DNA of 36,724 nucleotides from a virus. Shown one piece after another: positions 9,448 through 16,741 of the stretch; position 1 is the first letter of the stretch, and each line of letters opens with the position of its first letter. Under the pieces are notes generated by a model. That model ran no database searches. It saw only the letters and a list, made by a program, of their open reading frames with translations, and was not told the DNA's origin. The translations under genes were made by a program, and so were the position numbers. The stretch covers positions 1 through 36,724 of the IMG/VR virus record IMGVR_UViG_3300005935_000054; one strand, given 5' to 3'.

Positions 9448-10041
9448 TTATGCTTTATCTGGATCTTTTGGCATTACAGATGGTGTTTTTAGTATTTCAG
9501 TTGGTGTTTTGCCTAGTTCTTTTGCTATTACTTCTACCATTGCATCAGGAACTTTAATTTCATAATGTTTGAATTTAATATTGAACTGGTCGTCCTGATA
9601 ATCAATATTAATCCTTGAACCCAATTCTTTATTCATAAAACTTTCTTTTTTAAGTTCAGCTCCTAATCCTCTACCAGCAAAGTATGTCAATACTGCACCA
9701 CCGTTTTGCGGCGTTGTCTGTTTATTTGATCTGCAAAATACGCTATAAACAGCTCTACCTTCATCTTTTTTATGCTTTATTTCTGTATCACCAGCTTTTA
9801 TGTTGTGATTTATATCATAAGCAAAAACCTTTACCCTTGGATTGTAAAAATCAGTAATTATTATTGTCTTGAATCCTCTTTTAGCTTCATTAATGGATTC
9901 TTCTGATATTCCATCCTCAAGTTTACTTAATAGATGTTCCTTTTCTGATGGAGTCATATTTAATAGCAATTCATCCATGGTTGGTTCTTTTTTTGCTTGA
10001 TTCATAGTGGGCTGTTGTGGTGCAAAATTCTTGTTTGTCAT
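9448..10041 (-). CDS. Virion-operon protein of unknown function, 197 aa
   Basis: AAAGGA precedes the ATG. After a disordered Gln/Pro-rich start, a charged helix (DELLLNMTPSEKEHLLSKLEDG) is followed by a mixed beta region (FKTIIITDFYNPRVKVFAYD). It lies directly after the coat gene, separated by a strong hairpin. It is not recognised; candidates are a head completion or minor head protein. Confidence 0.6.
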   Translation of the reverse strand: MTNKNFAPQQPTMNQAKKEPTMDELLLNMTPSEKEHLLSKLEDGISEESINEAKRGFKTIIITDFYNPRVKVFAYDINHNIKAGDTEIKHKKDEGRAVYSVFCRSNKQTTPQNGGAVLTYFAGRGLGAELKKESFMNKELGSRINIDYQDDQFNIKFKHYEIKVPDAMVEVIAKELGKTPTEILKTPSVMPKDPDKA

Positions 10042-10076
10042 AATTTTTCCTTTCTTATCTCTCTAACCGGTTAGGG

Positions 10077-10099
10077 GGAGGTAGGATTCACCTACCTCC
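10077..10099 (-). terminator. Stable hairpin after the coat gene (attenuator or mRNA stabiliser)
   Basis: GGAGGTAGG at 10077-10085 pairs with CCTACCTCC at 10091-10099 across a 5-nt loop. A second short palindrome (TAACCGGTTA) follows on its left. There is no T run after it in the minus direction, so it is more likely a partial terminator or a 3'-end stabiliser that raises coat expression over the genes downstream. Confidence 0.6.
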
Positions 10100-10107
10100 T
10101 ATTTACT

Positions 10108-10950
10108 TTATTCTGTTACGATCATTTTTCCTAAGGCTGCCTCGTTTAACACTTTTGAGCCATAAACAAAAAGACCTTGTAAATAAATATAAAAATCATC
10201 TTTATTTACTTCGATTACTCTCATTTCTTCCATCTGTGAAACGTAAGAAATAGCTTCATTTGTACCATACATAACGTTAAATACGGCAGCTGCGGCAGTA
10301 AAGTTAGTACTTAACATTACATCGAATCCAGCCCATTGTTTAACTGAGCCTGTTCTTATAACTGCATCACCTTTGGCAGTCGCTTGTGTTGCATACGGAG
10401 ATGTAAGTAGATACGAATAATGGACAGGGTTAAGTATTATCCATGGAGCTTTACCGTCAAAGCCTTTACCCTGATCATCTAGTGAATTACTTAATTGAAG
10501 GTTTTCACGTGCTTCTACGAATTTGTCGTAAATATTATTAGCTGTCATTGTAAATTCAGTAATGAGGTTATCAGAACTAGATTGAGCTACATGACTTAAT
10601 ATTCTTGTATCTCTTACTAATCCCATTGCTATTTTTTGTCTCTGTGACCAACCAGCTTTTAAATCGATATTGGCTTGTTTCTTGTCAATTTTCCCGATAG
10701 GAATACTAAAGTTTTTAATCTGGTCTATGTTGAACTCTGTTTGAGATAATGAAGAGCTATCATGTACAATGGTAGCACCATCATTAATAGTAATATCGCC
10801 ATATTTATTGATGTATAGCGTGTCACCATCTTTTAATTCACTCTCATGATTTCTGTTCACGCATTGCATAGCTGAGCCGTAATTGTCGAAATTATTAAGT
10901 AATTTCTTAGAAAAATAGGCTGCTATTGCGTCCTTGTTGTAAGTTGCCAT
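10108..10950 (-). CDS. Major capsid (coat) protein
   Basis: At 280 residues, positioned after the scaffold and a decoration-like gene, this is the best coat candidate. Features seen in HK97-fold coat proteins of this phage group are the N-terminal helix, an early LKDGDTLYINKYGDITI beta stretch, the KAPWIILNPVHYSYLL segment (a 'proteins-are-defined-here' core strand and turn), and SVKQWAGFDVMLSTNF near residue 205, typical of the A-domain of P22/T7-like coats. The ATG follows AAGAAAGGGACAAGGAA. A stable hairpin after the stop suits a highly expressed gene. Assignment rests on order and these stretches, not on a profile search. Confidence 0.75.
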   Translation of the reverse strand: MATYNKDAIAAYFSKKLLNNFDNYGSAMQCVNRNHESELKDGDTLYINKYGDITINDGATIVHDSSSLSQTEFNIDQIKNFSIPIGKIDKKQANIDLKAGWSQRQKIAMGLVRDTRILSHVAQSSSDNLITEFTMTANNIYDKFVEARENLQLSNSLDDQGKGFDGKAPWIILNPVHYSYLLTSPYATQATAKGDAVIRTGSVKQWAGFDVMLSTNFTAAAAVFNVMYGTNEAISYVSQMEEMRVIEVNKDDFYIYLQGLFVYGSKVLNEAALGKMIVTE

Positions 10951-10989
10951 TTCCTTGTCCCTTTCTTATATTAAATAATAATCATCTAT

Positions 10990-11421
10990 CTAGTAGTAAG
11001 GTTTATAGATTAAAGTAACTACGATTTTACCTGCTGTCATTGCAGCGACTTTTATTTCATAATAAATTTGTAATGCTGTTTGACCTACATTAATTTTAGT
11101 AGCATCCGTCCCCTGTCTTGGGATTCCTCCTACTAAATCATTATCAGCATCTATACTTGCTAATGCTTCGGCAGAAAGAATGTCGGCAGGTTCTGATGAG
11201 CTATCAATACCCATTGAGAGCGTCGGACTTCCTCCTGAAGTACATGCTGTTTTAACATAGAATGTTGCATCTGTTAAATAATGATCTTTAGGAGCAAAAG
11301 CACCTGTAATGGTGTGTACTGCTAATGTGGCGTTAGCTGCTACGCCAAAGTCGAGGGTGATTTTCTGAATCTTTTCATATCCAGCGTCTACCATGTTTAC
11401 TTTTTTTGCGTTGTCTGACAT
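10990..11421 (-). CDS. Beta-rich head decoration-like protein, 143 aa
   Basis: Lies between scaffold and coat. The protein is rich in Ala, Thr and Gly with alternating hydrophobic residues (ATLAVHTITGAFAP, GKIVVTLIYKPYY), indicating a small beta-sandwich. Similar short beta proteins next to coat genes are capsid decoration or head-fibre subunits. AAGGAA precedes the ATG. No specific family recognised. Confidence 0.5.
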   Translation of the reverse strand: MSDNAKKVNMVDAGYEKIQKITLDFGVAANATLAVHTITGAFAPKDHYLTDATFYVKTACTSGGSPTLSMGIDSSSEPADILSAEALASIDADNDLVGGIPRQGTDATKINVGQTALQIYYEIKVAAMTAGKIVVTLIYKPYY

Positions 11422-11436
11422 AATTTTATTCCTTTC

Positions 11437-12405
11437 TTATCCGTTAAATAACATCTTTTTAAAATAACCTTCTTCGTCTAATTTATTAAAGTCAGCATAG
11501 TTCATTTTCTCAATGCCTTCTGCTGTCGTTGGATTTTGTTTATTAACCTTTTGTGTTGTGTTTACGGAACTGTTCATCATAGCTTGTTTTACATCGTTTG
11601 TTTGTTGGTCAAGTATTTCTTTGTTAACACCCAAGGCTCTTGCATCTCTGAATATTTTTAAAAAGTCCTTCTGTTCTGATTCTTCAAATTTATCTATATA
11701 TTTTTCTTTAAATTTATTTAGAACATATTTTTCTTGTTCGTCTTTTGCGTTTTCTGTGATGAATCCATCCCATTGTGAAGAATGGTGTAAATTCAATGAT
11801 TCTTGATACTCACCAGCCAACGGCTGTTCTTTAGTTGTATAATTTTGATTGATTTGCCCTATGTCATTTAAAAAATTATAAACATCACTTGAATTTAAAT
11901 ATTGTGTAAATCCAGAATAATCACCTGTAGAAAAGCCATCTATGGCTAGTTTTTTAACTATTTCATAATTAGGTACTTTTTCCATTACTTGAGTAGTTTC
12001 ATTGAGCATATCAACCATTGGAGCATTAGCATTTCTTATATATCTATCAAACAGGCTTGCAAAGTCTTTTACTTTATTTTGCTGTAAAGAACTATAATCT
12101 TTTTCAATTAATTGAACTTCTCTTGCCTGCGGTTTTGCTTCTTCCTGATTAACTTTAATAAGCTCTGCTAATTCTGTTTTTGTATACTCCTTATCATTAA
12201 GCAATATTTTATCTTCAATTACTTCTTTAGCTGGTTCTTGTTCCTTTTTCTCAAAATCCTTAACAAAACCCTCGTAATCATCAGATTCTATTTTTTCAAC
12301 AACAGGAGTTTCAACAGGTGTAGCATCAGTTTTAATATCTGCGACCTGCTGATCTGCTTGTACTTCAATTGTTGGCTGTACTGCTGTATTTTGTCCTTCG
12401 TCCAT
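11437..12405 (-). CDS. Capsid scaffolding protein
   Basis: 322 residues, strongly acidic in the first 100 (VEKIESDDYEGFVKDFEKKE) and helical and charged elsewhere, immediately upstream of the coat genes. This composition and position are standard for podovirus scaffolds, which direct procapsid assembly and then leave. GGAGA lies 11 nt before the ATG. The C-terminus (FNKLDEEGYFKKMLFNG) has the short basic/aromatic helix that usually binds coat protein. The first 118 nt overlap another open frame (12288-12599) in a different register. Confidence 0.75.
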   Translation of the reverse strand: MDEGQNTAVQPTIEVQADQQVADIKTDATPVETPVVEKIESDDYEGFVKDFEKKEQEPAKEVIEDKILLNDKEYTKTELAELIKVNQEEAKPQAREVQLIEKDYSSLQQNKVKDFASLFDRYIRNANAPMVDMLNETTQVMEKVPNYEIVKKLAIDGFSTGDYSGFTQYLNSSDVYNFLNDIGQINQNYTTKEQPLAGEYQESLNLHHSSQWDGFITENAKDEQEKYVLNKFKEKYIDKFEESEQKDFLKIFRDARALGVNKEILDQQTNDVKQAMMNSSVNTTQKVNKQNPTTAEGIEKMNYADFNKLDEEGYFKKMLFNG

Positions 12406-12599
12406 TCGGCTTCGTCTCCGTAATTACTACTACTAAACTGTTTATCAAATTCATCTAAATTGTTTGCTTTTTTATCAAAATACTCAAATATCTCTAGTAT
12501 AGTTGCTGCTCTGCTTATAAGGTCTTGTGGTGCATTTAATTTTATACTGTTGCGCAATTCCTTATAAAAGTGGCGCTTGCCCTCCTTCCATGCCGGCAT
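12288..12599 (-). CDS. Possible small overlapping gene between portal and scaffold
   Basis: An open frame starts inside the last codons of the portal gene and continues 118 nt into the scaffold gene. The part that lies in the otherwise empty 156-nt gap reads as a plausible protein (APQDLISRAATILEIFEYF, then NNLDEFDKQFSSSNYG). The ATG at 12599 lacks a good ribosome site; AAGGAGG lies just downstream of it, so the true start is unclear. The tail that overlaps the scaffold is lysine- and leucine-rich and may not be selected. It may be a portal-coupled accessory gene. Confidence 0.4.
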   Translation of the reverse strand: MPAWKEGKRHFYKELRNSIKLNAPQDLISRAATILEIFEYFDKKANNLDEFDKQFSSSNYGDEAEWTKDKIQQYSQQLKYKQISRSQILKLMLHLLKLLLLKK

Positions 12600-14430
12600 T
12601 TGCACCAGCTTGAGCATTTGGAGGGATTCCTCCCTGTTCGGGTTGCATTCCATTCATACCTCCCATCATTGGTTGTGGCATAAGTAATTTACCGAAATCT
12701 TCTTGCTCATATGCAGAGCCGATAATATTCATTAATTCATTTATATTAATGATCCCTTGTCCTGTTTCACTTGCGTAAGGAGCAATTTTAGTTAATAATT
12801 GCTCTATATATTCCATATTATTCATTTTCTTGTCAGTAGATACCTGTGCATCAATAATGCTATAAGTAAAATTAGATTGTCTAACCTCACTATCCATTAC
12901 TCCAGCTTGTTCTTCACCTTGTCCATTTTTATATCTTATATTTTCATCTTTATCTTGCATATTTGCTTGTAGTTCTCCAAGTTTTTCAAACATAGGAATA
13001 ATATCCTGTTCAAGTAGTTTTTCGTTCTCGTATGAGAATAATACATTCTGACCTTGCATAATCATTTTATTTTCTCCAAGGGTACGAGCTTGTTTAGGAG
13101 CGTCCCCAGAAGAGAGTTTAAATCTTTGTGTTTGTTCTTCAGCTTCACCTTTAAGGTACTCAAGAAAAGAAATTCCTGAATTTAATCCTGTGGCAAAGTC
13201 AAGTTCTTTTAATACATTATTTAGATTGTCCCCATTAAGAACATCTAATCTAACAGGTATTATGCCATTTTCTTTTACATCAACACCTTCAATAAAGACC
13301 TCCTCCTTGCCTAGATAGCACTTGTTAATACTTAATCCTATAGCTGTGTTAATCTTATTTAATGTTTCAGTAGTTGCTAGGGAATTAGAGATAAGCCCAG
13401 CTAATAAGGGAATACCTCTTTTAGTCTCAGGATCAACTTCATAAGGGCAATAAATATATGAACATTGTACGTTTGGATTGTATGCAAAATAACCAACAAA
13501 TTTCCCAGCAATTATACAAATTTTCATATTTGGATAAAATTCATCCTTGCCATTACCTCTTTCTAGGTTGAAATCACCCTCTGCTTCTAAAACCTCAATC
13601 ATCCCATCTTTTATTCTAAAATCATCATTTTTATTTGAATTTGAATCACTTTTTATAGCGTCTTTTAGTTCTGTTAATTGTTCTGAAGTTAAGAATTCTT
13701 TATAATTCTCATTATTTATTATTTCCTGATATGTCTTGTATGCAGGATGTATTTTTAGAGTATTTTCAAAATCGTCAACTCTTGCTACATCAAATACTAA
13801 ATCTTCCGGTTCGATATTCTTAATACTTGCTCCATCATATTTTAATATCTTTTGATATTCCCATTTATTTAGAGGTATTTGCATGCCCATAAAGTCAACT
13901 GTAGCCTTACGTCTTACATTGACGTATGACTGCTTCCAGTTAACATAAGTTATTTTTTCCCCTTTTAAATACCAATTCTCTATGCCTTTTCTAAACTCTT
14001 TCTTTGCTTTTGATTTCTTTATTAGGTTCAATAAAGATTCTTTTTGCAATGCTGAAAAAGTTGTCCTTGTTTCTTCATCAAATTCTGTTTCTATGTCAAC
14101 AGCAATAATATTAGATAATGCTTTGTAAGTAGAACTATATGTATGAGCCACAGAAGTATTTAGTATACGCTTGGCTGTAGAGTCTTTAAGTTTTATTTTT
14201 CTAAATCTTACTTTATCTTTTTCATTTTGATAACTATCTTTGTCCTCTACGTTATCTACTACTTCATTTACGTCAATTAACTCTTGAGATTGCTTAATTA
14301 ACTTTATTTGCGGCTGTCTAGCTTCATCCCACTTATCAAAAGATTTCACAATTATACTGACAATATCATCATTGTCAGCTTTATTATATTTTACATTAGG
14401 ATCTATTTTTTCTATTATTGTTTCTGGCAT
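12562..14430 (-). CDS. Portal protein
   Basis: 622 residues, first large gene after the late promoter, followed by scaffold and coat. The text shows the portal plan: N-terminal helical region with KWDEARQPQIKLIKQSQELID, wing-domain strands (YVNWKQSYVNVRRK), a stretch around residues 440-455 (RFKLSSGDAPKQARTLGENKM) resembling the portal clip or stem helix region, and a Met/Gly/Gln-rich tail. It forms the dodecameric channel for DNA packaging. AAAGGA sits 7 nt before the ATG in the loop of a small hairpin (arms TTTTCAT and ATGAAAA), which could tune translation. Confidence 0.8.
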   Translation of the reverse strand: MPETIIEKIDPNVKYNKADNDDIVSIIVKSFDKWDEARQPQIKLIKQSQELIDVNEVVDNVEDKDSYQNEKDKVRFRKIKLKDSTAKRILNTSVAHTYSSTYKALSNIIAVDIETEFDEETRTTFSALQKESLLNLIKKSKAKKEFRKGIENWYLKGEKITYVNWKQSYVNVRRKATVDFMGMQIPLNKWEYQKILKYDGASIKNIEPEDLVFDVARVDDFENTLKIHPAYKTYQEIINNENYKEFLTSEQLTELKDAIKSDSNSNKNDDFRIKDGMIEVLEAEGDFNLERGNGKDEFYPNMKICIIAGKFVGYFAYNPNVQCSYIYCPYEVDPETKRGIPLLAGLISNSLATTETLNKINTAIGLSINKCYLGKEEVFIEGVDVKENGIIPVRLDVLNGDNLNNVLKELDFATGLNSGISFLEYLKGEAEEQTQRFKLSSGDAPKQARTLGENKMIMQGQNVLFSYENEKLLEQDIIPMFEKLGELQANMQDKDENIRYKNGQGEEQAGVMDSEVRQSNFTYSIIDAQVSTDKKMNNMEYIEQLLTKIAPYASETGQGIININELMNIIGSAYEQEDFGKLLMPQPMMGGMNGMQPEQGGIPPNAQAGANAGMEGGQAPLL

Positions 14431-14450
14431 TTTTCATCCTTTATGAAAAG

Positions 14451-14480
14451 TAGAGGGGGAAGGAGTATAGCCCCCCTCTA
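14451..14480 (-). terminator. Strong hairpin upstream of portal
   Basis: TAGAGGGGG at 14451-14459 pairs with CCCCCTCTA at 14472-14480 across a 12-nt loop. In the minus direction it is followed by CTTTT. It lies between the 218-aa protein and the portal gene, so it probably acts as a partial terminator that sets the ratio of the two upstream beta proteins to the portal. Confidence 0.55.
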
Positions 14481-14492
14481 ACCGTTGAGGAG

Positions 14493-15149
14493 TTAGTCTA
14501 TTCTTATACAATGAACTATAAGAATTCCATCAAGAGTTCCTGAAGCGTCACCTTTAACACAAAGGTCTCCGCCTGCACCACTTGCTATTGTAGAAGCTGC
14601 ATCATCGAAAGATAACGCTGATGTTTTAATTTTATCTGCATCATCTGCCGCCACTGCTTCGGTTATTGCTGTACCAATTGAAGAAGCCGTGCCTTGGCAT
14701 ACCTGCCATGTTGCTGCTGCGTCTGGTGCTGAAGTGTTAGTAAGCTCAGCACCAACTACAATATATTTAAATGCTGAGTCTTGAATTAAGCTTGCTCCAT
14801 CAGCATCAAGATTGCTTATTGTGGATACGATGTCGAACGGTATTCCGAAAACTGCGGTTGAACCTAAAGCTATTGAATCAAGTTCAGTGCCGTTTACGTT
14901 TGTTATTACGTTACCTGAACCATCAACATCAAGAGTCTTATTAGTTAATATATCAGCAGTTGCCTTACCGATAAGTGTATCAGTTGCATCAGTTATAGCA
15001 GTATCAATATCTTCAAAAGCATCAATTAGCCTTTGAGAAGCTACGATTCCTTCTCTTTCAAAGTTTGTTCCTGTGTTGTGAGCATAAACAGGTAATGATA
15101 CTACATCTATCATTATTCCTGCTAATAAAATTGCGATAAATTTTTTCAT
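14493..15149 (-). CDS. Beta-rich virion-operon protein with N-terminal signal peptide
   Basis: AAAGGA precedes the ATG. The N-terminus MKKFIAILLAGIMIDVVSL has a basic start and hydrophobic core, followed by PVYA-H, a good signal-peptidase I site after Ala23. One Asp inside the hydrophobic stretch is unusual. The rest is Ala/Thr/Asp-rich beta sequence (ADILTNKTLDVDGSGNVITNV), the style of phage fibre and decoration proteins. It is the second gene of the late operon. It may be a secreted or envelope-located factor, or a virion protein whose leader has another use. No family recognised. Confidence 0.65.
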   Translation of the reverse strand: MKKFIAILLAGIMIDVVSLPVYAHNTGTNFEREGIVASQRLIDAFEDIDTAITDATDTLIGKATADILTNKTLDVDGSGNVITNVNGTELDSIALGSTAVFGIPFDIVSTISNLDADGASLIQDSAFKYIVVGAELTNTSAPDAAATWQVCQGTASSIGTAITEAVAADDADKIKTSALSFDDAASTIASGAGGDLCVKGDASGTLDGILIVHCIRID

Positions 15150-15171
15150 GCTATATCCTTTCTTAAATTTA

Positions 15172-15552
15172 TTAAATGTTTATTGGTTGTACTTTTACAG
15201 TACATGTTCCAGTTCCACTATTTCCTGTAGCTACTGCTTTCACCCAATTGCCTACCCCTGAAAATAAAATACAACGGGATGCTGTTAAAGCTCCGGTTGT
15301 TAATTGCAATGGGTCGTCTGTTGTAGGTACTAATGTTGTCGCATCGTAGGCATCAATATAAGTTCCTGCCTGTAGATCTGATGTTTCAATATCTATTGTC
15401 CAGTTGGGAGTTCCAGTTGATCCCAATACTACATAAACTAAAATTGAATTAAAATATTTTGTTTCAACGGCAGTTGTGTCAGCGGATGATACTGTTGCTG
15501 CAATAGCATTATGAACTGTCGTTATTAGCTCACTTTTGGCATCGAATTGCAT
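15172..15552 (-). CDS. Small beta-rich virion-operon protein, 126 aa
   Basis: The start is taken as the ATG at 15552, because GAGGT lies 8 nt before it; an upstream TTG in the same frame at 15564 overlaps that ribosome site. The protein is Thr/Ala/Ser-rich with a beta pattern (WTIDIETSDLQAGTYIDAYDA, ending GTGTCTVKVQPINI). It is the first gene behind the late promoter, about 50 nt from it. Probably a capsid decoration or fibre subunit; the family is unknown. Confidence 0.6.
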   Translation of the reverse strand: MQFDAKSELITTVHNAIAATVSSADTTAVETKYFNSILVYVVLGSTGTPNWTIDIETSDLQAGTYIDAYDATTLVPTTDDPLQLTTGALTASRCILFSGVGNWVKAVATGNSGTGTCTVKVQPINI

Positions 15553-15604
15553 TTTATACCTCAAAATTAATTAAATCACACATAAAGTTAACACATCTTA
15601 ATAT

Positions 15605-15633
15605 ATTATATACCTAATATTAAGAAATGTAAA
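15605..15633 (-). promoter_or_regulatory. Late operon promoter, TTTACA-17-TATAAT
   Basis: On the minus strand the -35 TTTACA is at 15633-15628 and the -10 TATAAT at 15610-15605, exactly 17 nt apart. It reads into the virion genes beginning at 15552. It is a strong host sigma-70 type promoter rather than a diverged late-phage sequence. Confidence 0.75.
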
Positions 15634-15638
15634 CTTTT

Positions 15639-15668
15639 TTGAGGTCTATAAAAATTATGGAGTATAAT
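15639..15668 (+). promoter_or_regulatory. Divergent promoter, TTGAGG-18-TATAAT
   Basis: The -35 TTGAGG is at 15639-15644 and the -10 TATAAT at 15663-15668. It reads into the Cys-rich and PAPS-reductase-like pair, with AAAGGAG just before the ATG at 15689. It lies back to back with the late promoter, so the two may share control. Confidence 0.65.
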
Positions 15669-15688
15669 AAAAAGAAAAGGAGTATAGT

Positions 15689-15895
15689 ATGTACACAAAA
15701 TATGACCATCATGGAAAAATAGTAACAGTAAAAACAAATAATAAAGGTAAACATAGAGAAAATTGCTTATGTTTTACTTGCAAAAAATTCAATAAAGACA
15801 ATAAAGATAAATGCAAAATTGCTGATGCTGTTTATAGAAATTGTGTTAAATTCGGGATAACAACACCTGTTTGGGAATGTCCTGAACATGAATAA
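15689..15895 (+). CDS. Small cysteine-rich protein, partner of the PAPS-reductase-like gene
   Basis: The 68-aa protein has the pattern CLCFTCKKF, KCKIADAVYRNCVKFGI, then TPVWECPEHE, with six cysteines that probably hold zinc or an iron-sulfur centre. I know this arrangement from short proteins encoded next to PAPS-reductase-like genes in other phages and gut bacteria. It overlaps that gene by 8 nt, so the pair is translated together. AAAAGGAG precedes the ATG. Function unknown; a metal- or sulfur-carrying partner is inferred. Confidence 0.7.
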   Translation: MYTKYDHHGKIVTVKTNNKGKHRENCLCFTCKKFNKDNKDKCKIADAVYRNCVKFGITTPVWECPEHE

Positions 15896-16565
15896 ACAAA
15901 ATATTATATCATTTTCAGGCGGTAAAGATTCAACAGCAATGTTGTTGATGATGCTTGAAAGAAATATAAAAGTAGACAAAATAATAATGTTTGATACAGG
16001 TTGGGAATTTCCCCAGATGATCGAACACGTTAAACAGGTTGAAAAATATATTCAAAGACCGATAACTATTCTTCAGGATAAAAAAGGCTTTGATTATTGG
16101 CTTGGTGAACATATCAAGACTAGGGGAAAAAACAAAGGTCAAACAGGTTATGGTTTTCCTGACTTCCGTAATCGTTGGTGCACTGCTCTTAAAAGAGATA
16201 ACATCAAGCGGTATCTAAAAGATATTGATTATACAGATCATCAAGGTATCGCTTTTGATGAGTTACACCGAATAACCAATAATCAGAAAAGAGATATTAT
16301 TTATCCCCTAATCGATTGGCAGATAACAGAGAAGCAGGCTCTTGAATATTGTTATTATAAGGGTTTTTTCTGGGGTGGATTATACGAAAAGTTTGTAAGG
16401 GTTTCATGTTTTTGTTGCCCACTTCAAAGAATCAGCGAATTAAAAGTTATTTATAATGAATTCCCTAAACTTTGGCAAAAAATGCGTGAAATGGATAAAA
16501 AATCATACAGAACATTTAGAAGTGATTACACACTTGAACAATTAGAGATTAAATTTAAAAGTTAA
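15888..16565 (+). CDS. PAPS-reductase/ATP-pyrophosphatase family protein
   Basis: The N-terminus has the PP-loop SGGKDSTAMLLMML (residues 9-22), which binds ATP or a nucleotide sulfate. It continues with MFDTGWEFP, RWCTALKRD and CFCCPLQ, giving cysteines suited to sulfur transfer or an Fe-S cluster, as in DndC and phage PAPS-reductase-like proteins. Length (225 aa) is usual for the phage type. True sulfate reduction is doubtful because no partner genes are present; nucleic-acid thiolation or another adenylation step is equally possible. It sits on the opposite strand inside the late region and converges with a small gene 15 nt away. Confidence 0.8.
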   Translation: MNKQNIISFSGGKDSTAMLLMMLERNIKVDKIIMFDTGWEFPQMIEHVKQVEKYIQRPITILQDKKGFDYWLGEHIKTRGKNKGQTGYGFPDFRNRWCTALKRDNIKRYLKDIDYTDHQGIAFDELHRITNNQKRDIIYPLIDWQITEKQALEYCYYKGFFWGGLYEKFVRVSCFCCPLQRISELKVIYNEFPKLWQKMREMDKKSYRTFRSDYTLEQLEIKFKS

Positions 16566-16579
16566 GCGAATTCCCTTTT

Positions 16580-16741
16580 CTAATATTTTACTTCTTTTAT
16601 TGAGATGCCTTTTATTAAAAAGTCTGTATTGGTATGATTACTTACTAACTTATTTTCATAACAATGAATAAATGCTTGACTTTTATATGGATAGGTTTTA
16701 CTTATCTGCCTATTATATTCGAATACTGCATATTTACTCAT
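16580..16741 (-). CDS. Small protein of unknown function, 53 aa
   Basis: The ATG at 16741 overlaps the terminase stop as ATGA, so it is translationally coupled to the large terminase. The protein reads SKYAVFEYNRQISKTYPYKS and ends in IKGISIKEVKY; it looks like a compact alpha/beta miniprotein of the kind found in early phage regions. No family recognised. It ends 15 nt from the convergent PAPS-reductase-like gene and no clear terminator separates them. Confidence 0.6.
   Translation of the reverse strand: MSKYAVFEYNRQISKTYPYKSQAFIHCYENKLVSNHTNTDFLIKGISIKEVKY

Noticed and set aside
15888-16565. Complete Dnd phosphorothioation system
   Set aside because: No DndA, DndB, DndD or DndE-like genes are present; only a PAPS-reductase-like gene with a small partner.
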